From Alphaproteobacteria bacterium (GTDB lineage: Bacteria > Pseudomonadota > Alphaproteobacteria > Rhodospirillales > Rhodospirillaceae), in NCBI GenBank assembly GCA_030604885.1, contig JAUVUZ010000001.1, forward strand, positions 186,001 to 250,000: a stretch of 64,000 bases of DNA, written 5' to 3'. Both the position numbers and the translations under genes were made by a program. Shown here one piece after another: positions 1 to 7,887 of the stretch (position 1 is its first letter; each line of letters begins with the position of its first letter). The notes beneath the pieces are model-generated. The model was not told where the DNA came from. It saw only the letters and a list, made by a program, of their open reading frames with translations, and did not search any database.

Positions 1-52
1 CGTCGGGGTCCAGATAGACCGTGAACTTCGACTTTTTCCGATGACTGGTCAT
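1..52 (-). CDS. CopG-type ribbon-helix-helix protein, 5' end only
   Basis: The first 17 codons read MTSHRKKSKFTVYLDPD and then leave the window. The basic start followed by a beta-strand of the FTVYLDPD type matches the N-terminus of CopG-family ribbon-helix-helix proteins. The start codon lies 7 bp beyond the traG stop, and a small CopG-like gene commonly sits between traG and trbB in ICEs of this kind. It is probably a DNA-binding regulator of transfer genes. Only the N-terminus is visible, so the family call rests on a short stretch and on position. Confidence 0.6.
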   Translation of the reverse strand, partial: MTSHRKKSKFTVYLDPD

Positions 53-59
53 GGCGCGC

Positions 60-2045
60 TCACAGCTCCATGCCGTCATTCGGGTCGAGCGAGACTTGAC
101 GCGCCACGCCCTGCATCTGGCGAAGCATACGCCGGTTGCGCACGGCGTCCTCCTCGGCGTCGTCGGGAAGCTCGATCTCGAACTCGTTGGCAATGGGTTC
201 TTTCTTCTCCACCGGCTTGGCGCGGCTGAGTTCGGGTTGCAGCCGGCGTTCGGAATCGGTGGTGTCTTCGTCGTCGGACAGCTCGGCAGGCTGCGCGTCC
301 AGCGCGTCCGGCCTCGCCGGGATCGGCAGGCTGCTCCAGTCGTCGGGGCGAGGCTTGTTGGGACGTTTCAGTTCGGGCGGGGCAAGAAGGCGCTCGCGGA
401 AACGGGCATCTTCATAGTAGCGCGCCTTCTTCGCCCGGATCGGCGGGGTGCCGGCGACCATGACGATCTCGTCGCTCGGCGGGAGCTGCATGATCTCGCC
501 GGGGGTGAGCAACTGGCGGGCGGTCTCCGAGCGTGAGACCATCAGATGGCCTAGCCAGGGCGACAGCCGGTGCCCGGCATAGTTCTTCATCGCCTTCATC
601 TCGGTCGCGGTGCCCAGCGCATCGGACACGCGCTTGGCGGTGCGCTCGTCGTTCGTGGCAAAGGAAACGCGCACATGGCAGTTGTCGAGGATCGAGTTGT
701 TCGGGCCGTAAGCCTTTTCGATCTGGTTGAGCGACTGCGCGATCAGGAAGGCTTTGAGGCCATAGCCCGCCATGAAGGCCAGCGCGCTCTCGAAGAAGTC
801 GAGCCGCCCCAGCGCCGGAAACTCGTCGAGCATCAACAGCAGGCGGTGCCGGTCGCCCTTCGCCTGCAGGTCTTCGGTCAGGCGGCGGCCGATCTGATTG
901 AGGATGAGGCGGATCAGCGGCTTGGTGCGATTGATGTCGGATGGCGGCACGACGAGGTAGAGCGTGGTCGGGAGCTTGCCGCCCACCATGTCGGCGATCC
1001 GCCAGTCGCAGCGCCGCGTCACCTCGGCGACGACCGGATCGCGGTACAATCCGAGAAACGACATGGCGGTGGAGAGCACGCCCGAGCGTTCATTGTCGGA
1101 TTTGTTGAGCAATTCGCGCGCCGCGCTGGCGATGACCGGGTGCGGCCCCGCTTCGCCGAGATGGCTGGTCGTCATCATCGCGGCAAGCGTCGACTCGATC
1201 GGACGTTTCGGATCGGAGAGGAAGGCGGCGACACCGGCGAGCGTCTTGTCGTCCCCGGCATAGAGGACATGCAGGATGGCGCCGACAAGAAGGGAGTGGC
1301 TGGTTTTCTCCCAGTGGTTTCGCTTGTCCAGGCTCCCTTCGGGATCGACCAGGATGTCGGCGATGTTCTGCACGTCGCGAACTTCCCACTCGCCGCGGCG
1401 CACCTCGAGCAAGGGATTGTAGGCCGAGGATTTCGGATTGGTCGGATCGAAGAGGAGCACGCGACCGTGGTGCGCGCGGAAGCCGGCCGTCAGCGTCCAG
1501 TTCTCGCCCTTGATGTCGTGGACGATTGCCGAGCCCGGCCAGGTCAACAATGACGGCACGACGAGGCCGACGCCCTTGCCCGATCGCGTCGGCGCGAAGC
1601 ACAGCACATGCTCAGGCCCGTCATGGCGCAGATAGTCGCGGTCGTAGCGGCCGAGCACGACGCCATCGGGATCGAGCAGCCCGGCGGCCTTCACCTCTTC
1701 CTTCTCGGCCCAGCGCGCCGAGCCATAGGTGGCGACGTCCTTGGCTTCGCGCGCCCGCCAGACCGACATGCCGATCGCGACGGCGATGGCGATGAAGCCG
1801 CCAGACGCGGCGATGAACGCGCCCTGGGTGAAGATCTCCGGCGCATAGGCATCGTATGAGAACCACCACCAGAAGAAGGCCGGCGGGTGGTAGAACGGCC
1901 AGCCGAAGAGGACGAACCAGGGCGGCCCGAGCTGCGCCTGAAACCCGAGGCTCCAGGCGACATATTCGGTCGCGCCCCAGGTGGTGGAGAGCACGATGAG
2001 GAAGACGATCAGAATCTGTCCCCATAGGATTTTGGTCGCGGACAT
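60..2045 (-). CDS. traG: Type IV coupling protein TraG/VirD4
   Basis: This 661-aa hexameric ATPase links the relaxase-DNA complex to the mating-pore at the inner membrane. The N-terminus has two hydrophobic segments (about residues 8-30 and 72-95). A Walker A motif (APTRSGKGVG, 151-160) and a Walker B motif (LLLMLDEFP, 402-410) follow, as in VirD4/TraG proteins. Length is normal for the family. The start codon is preceded by AGAAGGAAC. It lies 24 bp downstream of the relaxase gene and is followed by a CopG-like gene, so it belongs to the transfer operon. The C-terminal 100 residues are acidic and proline-rich, as is usual. Confidence 0.95.
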   Translation of the reverse strand: MSATKILWGQILIVFLIVLSTTWGATEYVAWSLGFQAQLGPPWFVLFGWPFYHPPAFFWWWFSYDAYAPEIFTQGAFIAASGGFIAIAVAIGMSVWRAREAKDVATYGSARWAEKEEVKAAGLLDPDGVVLGRYDRDYLRHDGPEHVLCFAPTRSGKGVGLVVPSLLTWPGSAIVHDIKGENWTLTAGFRAHHGRVLLFDPTNPKSSAYNPLLEVRRGEWEVRDVQNIADILVDPEGSLDKRNHWEKTSHSLLVGAILHVLYAGDDKTLAGVAAFLSDPKRPIESTLAAMMTTSHLGEAGPHPVIASAARELLNKSDNERSGVLSTAMSFLGLYRDPVVAEVTRRCDWRIADMVGGKLPTTLYLVVPPSDINRTKPLIRLILNQIGRRLTEDLQAKGDRHRLLLMLDEFPALGRLDFFESALAFMAGYGLKAFLIAQSLNQIEKAYGPNNSILDNCHVRVSFATNDERTAKRVSDALGTATEMKAMKNYAGHRLSPWLGHLMVSRSETARQLLTPGEIMQLPPSDEIVMVAGTPPIRAKKARYYEDARFRERLLAPPELKRPNKPRPDDWSSLPIPARPDALDAQPAELSDDEDTTDSERRLQPELSRAKPVEKKEPIANEFEIELPDDAEEDAVRNRRMLRQMQGVARQVSLDPNDGMEL

Positions 2046-2069
2046 TGCGATGTTCCTTCTCTGTTGAGG

Positions 2070-3809
2070 CTAGAGGCCGAGCCCGCGCTTGCGCCCGAAG
2101 TCCCAATCGACGCCGCCGCCGTCGCGGGCGACGCCGGAGACGTGGCGGCCGAGCTGCTTGTCGAGGGATGGCGACCAGGGCACGAGCTGAAAGCCGAGGC
2201 CGTCGTCGATCATGGCGAAGCGGCCGGAGGCGAGCGTCAGGCGCTGGCGATAGGTGCCGGCGACATATTCGCCGCTCTCGGCCGGCTTGAAGGGCTGGCC
2301 GGTCTCCTTCGCGAGCCGGCCGGCGACGGCCTCGACTTCGCGGCGGCGAAGGGTGTCGATCAGGTTGCGGTTGAAGATGACGCGGCGGCCCTGCTGCTCG
2401 GCGAGACCTTCGCCGACCAGACGCTCCGCACGCTGCCGCATCGCGTCCCGCACCTCGGCGCCGAAACTACCGTCCGACATGGCGACGGGTTCGCGGGCGA
2501 TGGATTGCCGGTCGAGCCAGGTCGCGCCGGTGGCGCTCACCTGATGCTGGAGATCGAGATCGGAGCGGACGGCGAGCGCGACGCGACGATCGCCTTTCGC
2601 GTCCTCATAGGTGCGCAGCTCGACGATCGATCCCGGCGGGCTGTCGCCGGTGGCGTCGAGATGCGGCAGGCGGATGTGATGGGTGCGGCCGTCCACGCCG
2701 TCGACCACGGCGTAGGCCGTTCCCTTCAGCTCGTCGTCGAGGCCGCGTTCGACCAGGCGGCCGATGACGGGAACGTCGAGGCTCTCGCCGGCAAGGACGT
2801 AGCTGGCCGAGCCGCGCTCGATGCCGCTTGTCGTCAGCGCCCGGTGCATCCGCTTGATGATGTCGCCGCGCTCGCCGAGTTCGCGCAGCGTCGCTTCGGC
2901 CTCGGGCTTGATGAACCATTGCTGGTGCCCGACCTGTCCGGCGAGCCCGCAGATTTCGAGCGTGCGCAGCCGGCCGACCTTCAGCGCGTGAAATTCGTCC
3001 GGCTGCTGGCCGGGCTGCGGCGCGAGGTCGATGATGCCGGACTTGCCGGCGTCGCGGACAAGCTGGCGGTCGAGCTGCGTCCAGCGTTCGGCCTCGACCT
3101 GCCGCTCCAGATTGCGGTTGATCTCCAGATCGGTGCGCTGGCCCAGCTCCTGCGTCACGAGATCCTGTGCACGGGCGCGCATTCCCTCCTTGATGTAGTC
3201 GCGGGAGATTACGAGGTCCTGGCCGTCGTCGGTGCGGCCGCGGACGATGATATGGATATGGGGATTGTCGGTGTTCCAGTGATCGACGCCGACCCAATCG
3301 AGTTTGGTGCCGAGGTCTTTTTCCATCTGCCCCATAAGCTCGCGGGCATGGTCCTTGAGGTCGGCCATATCCACGGCGTCCTCGGGCGAGACGATGAAGC
3401 GGAAATGGTGCCGGTCATCCTCGCAGCGCGCCGCGAAGTCGCGGGCATCCACATTGTCGCCTTCAGGGCCGAACAGCCGCGCCTTCTCCCCGTCTCGGGT
3501 CACGCCGTCGCGGCGGAGATATGAGAGGTGCGCAGCCAGCGGCGCGGCGCGTGCGCTATGGCGCACCACGCGGGTCTTGATGACGACGATGCGTGAGCGG
3601 CCGGTGAGCAGCCGGTTGGCCTGGATGCTGGCGCGCTGGCCGCGCCCGAAGCGCGAGCGGTTGCCCGTCGTAATCTTGCCGGAACGGGAGACGCGGCCAC
3701 CGGCCTTCTGCGCGGCGGCGAGCGCCTGCGAAATGAAGGGCCGGGCCTGCTGTGCGCGGGTCGAGCGGATGCGCCCAGGCCGGACGCGAATTTCGCTGTC
3801 ATCGGCCAT
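2070..3809 (-). CDS. Relaxase (VirD2-like, DUF3363 family)
   Basis: This 579-aa protein should nick the transfer origin, stay covalently attached to the DNA 5' end and pilot it into the recipient. The basic N-terminus is followed by the relaxase fold. The metal-binding histidine motif is seen in DHWNTDNPHIHIIVRG, with His184 and His186 in HIH and His177 upstream. The C-terminal half matches the DUF3363 region that accompanies this relaxase type. An ATG at 3809 is preferred to an upstream GTG at 3824 because GAGG lies at a good distance from it. The gene follows the transglycosylase gene and precedes traG. The upstream gap contains the repeated palindromes listed separately. Confidence 0.92.
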   Translation of the reverse strand: MADDSEIRVRPGRIRSTRAQQARPFISQALAAAQKAGGRVSRSGKITTGNRSRFGRGQRASIQANRLLTGRSRIVVIKTRVVRHSARAAPLAAHLSYLRRDGVTRDGEKARLFGPEGDNVDARDFAARCEDDRHHFRFIVSPEDAVDMADLKDHARELMGQMEKDLGTKLDWVGVDHWNTDNPHIHIIVRGRTDDGQDLVISRDYIKEGMRARAQDLVTQELGQRTDLEINRNLERQVEAERWTQLDRQLVRDAGKSGIIDLAPQPGQQPDEFHALKVGRLRTLEICGLAGQVGHQQWFIKPEAEATLRELGERGDIIKRMHRALTTSGIERGSASYVLAGESLDVPVIGRLVERGLDDELKGTAYAVVDGVDGRTHHIRLPHLDATGDSPPGSIVELRTYEDAKGDRRVALAVRSDLDLQHQVSATGATWLDRQSIAREPVAMSDGSFGAEVRDAMRQRAERLVGEGLAEQQGRRVIFNRNLIDTLRRREVEAVAGRLAKETGQPFKPAESGEYVAGTYRQRLTLASGRFAMIDDGLGFQLVPWSPSLDKQLGRHVSGVARDGGGVDWDFGRKRGLGL

Positions 3810-3820
3810 GGCGGAACCTC

Positions 3821-3951
3821 GCACGGTGCAAAAGGAACAGGGAAATCAGAAAGATAGGCGTGCAGCGCACGGTGCGCGAAAGCGCGGCACGGTGCGGAAC
3901 GCGCCAAAAAACCATGCAAAAACAACCGACCAACCGAAGCGCACCGTGCGC
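3821..3951. repeat. Four GCACSGTGC palindromes upstream of the relaxase: operator or oriT candidate
   Basis: GCACGGTGC occurs at 3821-3829, 3867-3875 and 3887-3895, and its other-strand form GCACCGTGC at 3941-3949. The copies at 3865-3877 and 3939-3951 extend to the 13-bp palindrome GCGCACSGTGCGC. Four copies within 131 bp in the only sizeable gap of the transfer region, directly before the relaxase start, suggest binding sites for a dimeric regulator or part of the transfer origin. The function is inferred from position. Confidence 0.55.
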
Positions 3952-4052
3952 CTTTTTATCTCGCCATCGTCCGGTTGTTCTGCCTGCCTCTGCCCCTTCC
4001 ATCCTCCATGACACGCCGGAATACGAAGGGATGCGAAGGACGGCCCGCACGC

Positions 4053-4832
4053 TCATGGGCGCTCTCCGGGGCTGGAGCGTGCGACGACAAGGGGCGAATC
4101 CGATGTCGCGGCGGGATCGGATGGCCGCGCCGTGACGGAGGATCGGCTGTCGTCCGAACGCGCATTGTCCGACCGCGAACCGGCGGGGCGAGCGTCGGCT
4201 GAACGCACGACGAAGATCGCCGCCTCGCGCCAGTCGGGTGGCGGATCGGCTCGCCAGACGGACGTTTCGGGTGCGGCCGCGCCGCCGAGCACCGGCACGA
4301 GCGCGGCGACATAGGCCCGCGTTTCGGCCGGCAAGGCGCGGCCCGTCGAGCGATGATCGTCATAGCGGCCGGGACCGGCGTTGTAGGCCGCGAGCATCGC
4401 GGCGACATCGCCGTAGCGGTCCCACATTTCGCGCAGATAGGCCGCGCCCGCCATGATGTTGTCGTGCGGGTCATAGGGGTCGCGGCCGAGACGGTAGCGG
4501 GCGCGCAAGGCGGCCCATGTATCCGGCATGACCTGCATCAGCCCCAGCGCGCCCGCCGACGAGATCGCGCGCACATCACCCGCGCTTTCGGCGCGCAGCA
4601 CGGCGCGAATCCAGCGTTCGGGAATCCCGTACCGCTGCGCCGCCTCGGCGATGTGGGCGGCATAGGGATCGGTGGCGGACGGACGGGCGACCGGCGGGGT
4701 CTGCGCCGTTGCCCCGGTCGGCCCCGCGCAGAAGGCGAGCACGCCGAGGGTGGCGAGAACGGCGCGGCGACATGCCGATCCGGCCCGGCCAACGCGCCGG
4801 GCCGCGAGCATGGAGATGATCGGAGCCGGCAT
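4053..4832 (-). CDS. Lytic transglycosylase (VirB1/TrbN-like)
   Basis: This 259-aa periplasmic muramidase should open the peptidoglycan for assembly of the conjugation channel. A basic start and a hydrophobic stretch (about residues 24-42) ending in an Ala-rich cleavage-like site indicate a signal peptide. The SLT domain covers about residues 57-180. Catalytic Glu82 lies in RAESAG, followed by GALGLMQVMP and the AYNAGPGRY motif near 149-157. The C-terminal 60 residues are low-complexity, Ser/Arg/Asp-rich. The start is 3 bp beyond the DUF736 stop, so the two are co-transcribed. Confidence 0.93.
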   Translation of the reverse strand: MPAPIISMLAARRVGRAGSACRRAVLATLGVLAFCAGPTGATAQTPPVARPSATDPYAAHIAEAAQRYGIPERWIRAVLRAESAGDVRAISSAGALGLMQVMPDTWAALRARYRLGRDPYDPHDNIMAGAAYLREMWDRYGDVAAMLAAYNAGPGRYDDHRSTGRALPAETRAYVAALVPVLGGAAAPETSVWRADPPPDWREAAIFVVRSADARPAGSRSDNARSDDSRSSVTARPSDPAATSDSPLVVARSSPGERP

Positions 4833-4835
4833 CGG

Positions 4836-5168
4836 TCAGCTCCGGTCTTCGCGCTGCCGGGGCCGCTTCCATGCGAGCCGGAAGGTGCGGCCGTCGTCGT
4901 CGGCCTGGAACAGTGCCGGGCGAAACACGGTCAGAAAGAGCGGGCTGTCGATCTCTAGGGCGATGTAGTCACCGGCGCGTTCGCCGACACGTTTCCACGC
5001 AGCGCCGATCTCGGGGCCGTCCTCGTCGTCGAGGTGGATGCGATAGGCCGGCGCGTTCTCGGCGTCGCTCGGATCGATGCCGACGAGCACGATCGCCTCG
5101 TCGATGCCGAATAGCCGGACGCGGCCGGCATAGCCGTTGGCGGTAGGTTCAAAGGGATGGTTGGGCAT
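4836..5168 (-). CDS. DUF736 family protein
   Basis: This 110-aa protein has the DUF736 pattern: an initial G-Y-G-R-V strand, N-A-P-A-Y-R-I, then EIGAAWKRV, GDYIALEIDSP, and a closing aromatic/basic segment. DUF736 proteins are small, common in conjugative plasmids and ICEs of alphaproteobacteria, and have no established biochemical role. The ATG is preceded by AAGGAGA. It lies between traF and the transglycosylase gene, so it is part of the transfer operon. Confidence 0.85.
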   Translation of the reverse strand: MPNHPFEPTANGYAGRVRLFGIDEAIVLVGIDPSDAENAPAYRIHLDDEDGPEIGAAWKRVGERAGDYIALEIDSPLFLTVFRPALFQADDDGRTFRLAWKRPRQREDRS

Positions 5169-5227
5169 AGTCGTCTCCTTCAGGTTGGTGAGCTGGTTGG
5201 TCGGGGAAAGGCGGCGTCAGCGCCCCG

Positions 5228-5773
5228 TCAGCGGGTCGGCGCGCGCCACTCGAAGCGGCCGTTGCCGTCTTCGTCGGTCCACAGCGGGACCGCGTGGCCG
5301 ATGATCTGGTCGGTGGGGGTCAGGCCGAAGTAGCGACCGTCGAGGCTGTCGCGGACCTGCCAGTTCATGAGGAAGACTTCGCCGGTCTGGATGCGGCGGC
5401 AGCCCTGCCAGACGGGCAGCTCCCGGCCGATCCGGTCGCGCTCCAGCGCCGCGCCCATGGCGATCCCGTCCACGGTGATCGCGCGGCCGGTTCGGCAAAC
5501 GGTCTGCCCGGACACGCCGAGCACGCGCTTGATGAGCGGCACGCCCTTGGGCAGATAGCCGCGCTCGGCCATAAAGGCGGCGAGCGGTTCGGGCGCGTCG
5601 ACCGCGACAAGATCGGTGACGTCGAACGGCCCGTCGTAGTCGATGGAATAGAGGCCGATGGGCGCGCTGGCCGAGGCGTTCCACATGAGCTTGATTGGCA
5701 TCGGCGTGAGCGCCGGATAGCCGATGCCGAGCGTGGCGAGCGCCATGACGGTGATGAGGCCGGCGCGCGTCAT
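5228..5773 (-). CDS. traF: TraF-type S26 signal peptidase
   Basis: This 181-aa inner-membrane serine peptidase belongs to the TraF branch of the S26 family, which matures the conjugative pilin. One N-terminal transmembrane segment covers about residues 5-24. The catalytic Ser36 lies in ASAPIGLY and the general-base Lys82 in PLIKRVLGVSG. The family's short length is retained. The ATG overlaps the stop of the DUF2840 gene by four bases (ATGA), which fixes the start. A longer upstream-open frame exists but would overlap DUF2840 extensively and is not credible. Confidence 0.92.
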   Translation of the reverse strand: MTRAGLITVMALATLGIGYPALTPMPIKLMWNASASAPIGLYSIDYDGPFDVTDLVAVDAPEPLAAFMAERGYLPKGVPLIKRVLGVSGQTVCRTGRAITVDGIAMGAALERDRIGRELPVWQGCRRIQTGEVFLMNWQVRDSLDGRYFGLTPTDQIIGHAVPLWTDEDGNGRFEWRAPTR

Positions 5774-6291
5774 GGCTGAACCTTCCTGCGCAGGAGGAAG
5801 GCGCGATGCTGTTCGAGCGTGTAGGCGCGCGGCTGCTGAGCGGCGGCCATCCGGTTGTGGACGTGCCGCCAGTGTTCCGGCGAAACGGCGTCCGCCTCGA
5901 TGCCGATCGCCTCGATCGCATCGACGTGGCGCAGTACGTCCTCGACCTTCGGCCAGCCCTCGATCTTGAGCAGGATTTCGCCGCCCGGCCGCACGAAGGG
6001 CAGCGTCTGGTAGGCCTCGCCCGGTTCGACCGCGCGCACGATGTCGATGCGCGAGATGATCGTGCCGAAGTCGTTGGAAGCCCAACGGACGAAGGCGAAG
6101 ATGGTATTGGGCCGGAAAGAGAGAATGCGCTGGCGGCGGTCGACGATCTGTTCGTTCGCCGCCTGGCCGAACCTGATCCAGTATTCGATCTTCTTCTCGA
6201 TCCACGTCAGTTCGACGCGGGTCATGCGATCCTGGATGAGCGCGGACGGCATCGGGCCGCCGCGCACGCGGGGGGCCGCGGTGCCGTTCAT
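5770..6291 (-). CDS. DUF2840 family protein
   Basis: This 173-aa protein carries the DUF2840 hallmark near its start (MTRVELTWIEKKIEYWIRFG) followed by RRQRILSFRP and FAFVRWASNDFGT. It is a conserved companion of traF and parA in alphaproteobacterial ICEs and has no known activity. The start used here overlaps the upstream ribbon-helix-helix stop (ATGA). Internal Met14 and Met23 are alternative starts, and Met23 would begin directly at the conserved block. It is translationally coupled to both neighbours. Confidence 0.85.
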   Translation of the reverse strand: MNGTAAPRVRGGPMPSALIQDRMTRVELTWIEKKIEYWIRFGQAANEQIVDRRQRILSFRPNTIFAFVRWASNDFGTIISRIDIVRAVEPGEAYQTLPFVRPGGEILLKIEGWPKVEDVLRHVDAIEAIGIEADAVSPEHWRHVHNRMAAAQQPRAYTLEQHRAFLLRRKVQP

Positions 6292-6539
6292 GTGGGGTCT
6301 CCTGGGGTCGAGGGAAATTCGCGCGACAGCAGCTCGCGCAGCATGTCGGCGACGGTGACGCCGCGCCCGAAGGCCGCGATCTTGATCCGGCCGCGCAGCT
6401 CCGGCGTCACGTCGATGGTGAGCCGCGCCGTATAGGCACTCGCCTCGGCGGTGCGTGGCGGGCTCTCGGCCGTCTTGATCCACTGTTCGGGATCGGCCGG
6501 GCGCGTGGCGAAACCGCGCTTTTCGGTGCGGGCCGTCAT
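6288..6539 (-). CDS. Ribbon-helix-helix protein, probable partner of ParA
   Basis: This 83-aa protein has a basic, disordered first 35 residues and then a beta-strand and two helices (ARLTIDVTPELRGRIKIAAF, then GVTVADMLRELLSREF). This is the pattern of ribbon-helix-helix DNA-binding proteins such as ParG and Omega. It lies two genes after parA in the same overlapping operon, so a role as centromere-binding and autoregulatory partner of ParA is likely but inferred. Both ends overlap neighbours by ATGA junctions. Confidence 0.75.
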   Translation of the reverse strand: MTARTEKRGFATRPADPEQWIKTAESPPRTAEASAYTARLTIDVTPELRGRIKIAAFGRGVTVADMLRELLSREFPSTPGDPT

Positions 6540-7237
6540 GACGCGCCTCCGCTGCCGAAGGGCAGCAGCGCGGCGAGCCGGGAACGGGCGCGCTCGGCCA
6601 TGACGGGATCGATCTCGCAGCCGATATAGCGGCGGCCGGACAGCCGGCAGGCTTCACCCGCCGCGCCGGAGCCTGCGAACCAGTCGCCGAGCAGCACCGA
6701 CGGTTTTTCGGTCGGATGGATCGCGCGGCCGTGGCAATTGCGCAGGTAGATGACCGATCGCATGATGCGCGGCCCGCCGTCTTGGCTGACGTAGTGGCCG
6801 GCGTCGATCTGGCCGTTATGGGGAGGACGCTGCTTGCGGCGGACGGTGCGCGCCGTCGCATCGGGCGTGGTCTGGACGTCGTTGTATATGTCGCGCCAGG
6901 CCGTCTCGGCCGGGTAAAATTGCACGGCCAACTCATGCACCCGCTTGAAGCGATCGGCATGAAAGCTGGAGCCGTTCTGCTTCTCCCAGACGATCTCCTG
7001 CGCGATGCGCAAGCGCGCGTCGGTGAAGCGGTCGGCGGTCGCCATGAAGCTGCGCAGCGAGCCGAACACCCAGATCGAGCCGGTGGGCTTGAGGGCGGCG
7101 CGCGCCAGCACCAGCCAGCGCTCGACGCGCCGGTCCCAGGCGAGCGAGGTGTCGCCATAGGGCGGATCGGCAAGGATCATATCGAACGGGCCGCGCGGCG
7201 GCATGAGGTCGCGGCAGTCGCCGGTGAGGACGATCAT
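6536..7237 (-). CDS. DNA methyltransferase (beta-class N4-cytosine/N6-adenine)
   Basis: This 233-aa SAM-dependent DNA methylase has the catalytic motif IV DPPY at residues 24-27 and the SAM-binding FxGxG motif (DWFAGSGAAGE) at 185-195. That order defines the beta class. HPTEKP near 174-179 is also typical. No restriction nuclease gene is adjacent, so it looks like an orphan methylase, perhaps protecting the element from recipient restriction or marking replication. It sits between parA and the ribbon-helix-helix gene with ATGA overlaps on both sides. The target base and site cannot be told from sequence. Confidence 0.9.
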   Translation of the reverse strand: MIVLTGDCRDLMPPRGPFDMILADPPYGDTSLAWDRRVERWLVLARAALKPTGSIWVFGSLRSFMATADRFTDARLRIAQEIVWEKQNGSSFHADRFKRVHELAVQFYPAETAWRDIYNDVQTTPDATARTVRRKQRPPHNGQIDAGHYVSQDGGPRIMRSVIYLRNCHGRAIHPTEKPSVLLGDWFAGSGAAGEACRLSGRRYIGCEIDPVMAERARSRLAALLPFGSGGAS

Positions 7238-7887
7238 GAACCGTCCCTCCCGATGTCGAGCTGGCCGATCTCGGACGCGAGCGCGGCGATCTCGCGGGCG
7301 GCGGGCGAGCGGCTGTCGATCTCCGAGGCGAGCCGCCCGGACTGCGCGGCGTCGGCGAAGACGATGCGCTGGCCGATGGTCGCGGCGAGCACCGGCGGAT
7401 CGTGATCGGCCAGCGTCTCGGCCGTCTCGCGGGCGATGACGGTGCGCGTGGCGCAGCGATTGAGAACGAAACGGGCGACGAGCTGCGGCCGGTAGATGCG
7501 TGCTTCCGTGAGGAGCGACAGCATCTCGGCCGAGGCCCAGCCATCGAGCGGCGACGGCTGCACCGGGATCAGCACGAGGTCGGCGGCGAGCAAGGCCGAG
7601 CGCATGAGGCCGGCGACACGCGGCGGGCCGTCGATGACGATGTGATCGACGTCGCGCGCCAGCTCGGGCGCTTCGCGGTGGAGCGTATCGCGCGCCAGGC
7701 CGACGACGCCGAACGCGCGCGGCAGGCCCTCGCGGCTGCGCTGCTGCGACCAGTCGAGCGCCGAGCCCTGCGGGTCCGCATCGATCAGCGTGACACGCCG
7801 GCCGCGTCCCGCGAGTTCACCGGCGAGATGGAGCGCGAGCGTCGTCTTCCCGACCCCGCCTTTCTGATTGAGGAGCGCGACGATCAT
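7234..7887 (-). CDS. parA: ParA-family partition ATPase
   Basis: This 217-aa protein is a small ParA without an N-terminal helix-turn-helix. It starts with the deviant Walker A motif (KGGVGKTT, residues 9-16), has DADPQGSALDW (switch I region, near 37-47) and a Walker B-like IDGPP near 87-91. It should segregate the replicated or excised element together with a small DNA-binding partner, probably the ribbon-helix-helix protein two genes downstream. Start and stop overlap repA and the methylase gene by four bases each. Confidence 0.93.
   Translation of the reverse strand: MIVALLNQKGGVGKTTLALHLAGELAGRGRRVTLIDADPQGSALDWSQQRSREGLPRAFGVVGLARDTLHREAPELARDVDHIVIDGPPRVAGLMRSALLAADLVLIPVQPSPLDGWASAEMLSLLTEARIYRPQLVARFVLNRCATRTVIARETAETLADHDPPVLAATIGQRIVFADAAQSGRLASEIDSRSPAAREIAALASEIGQLDIGRDGS

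Noticed and set aside
570-1553. Long plus-strand open frame opposite traG
   Set aside because: It has no ribosome-binding site or domain. Long antisense frames are expected in GC-rich DNA, and the minus-strand TraG has clear Walker motifs.
2064-3524. 486-codon plus-strand frame opposite the relaxase
   Set aside because: It mirrors the relaxase gene. Composition is typical of a shadow frame and no family features are seen.
3939-3956. GCGCACCGTGCGC plus T-run as an intrinsic terminator on the plus strand
   Set aside because: No plus-strand gene precedes it and the palindrome leaves too short a loop. It fits better as one of four repeated binding sites.
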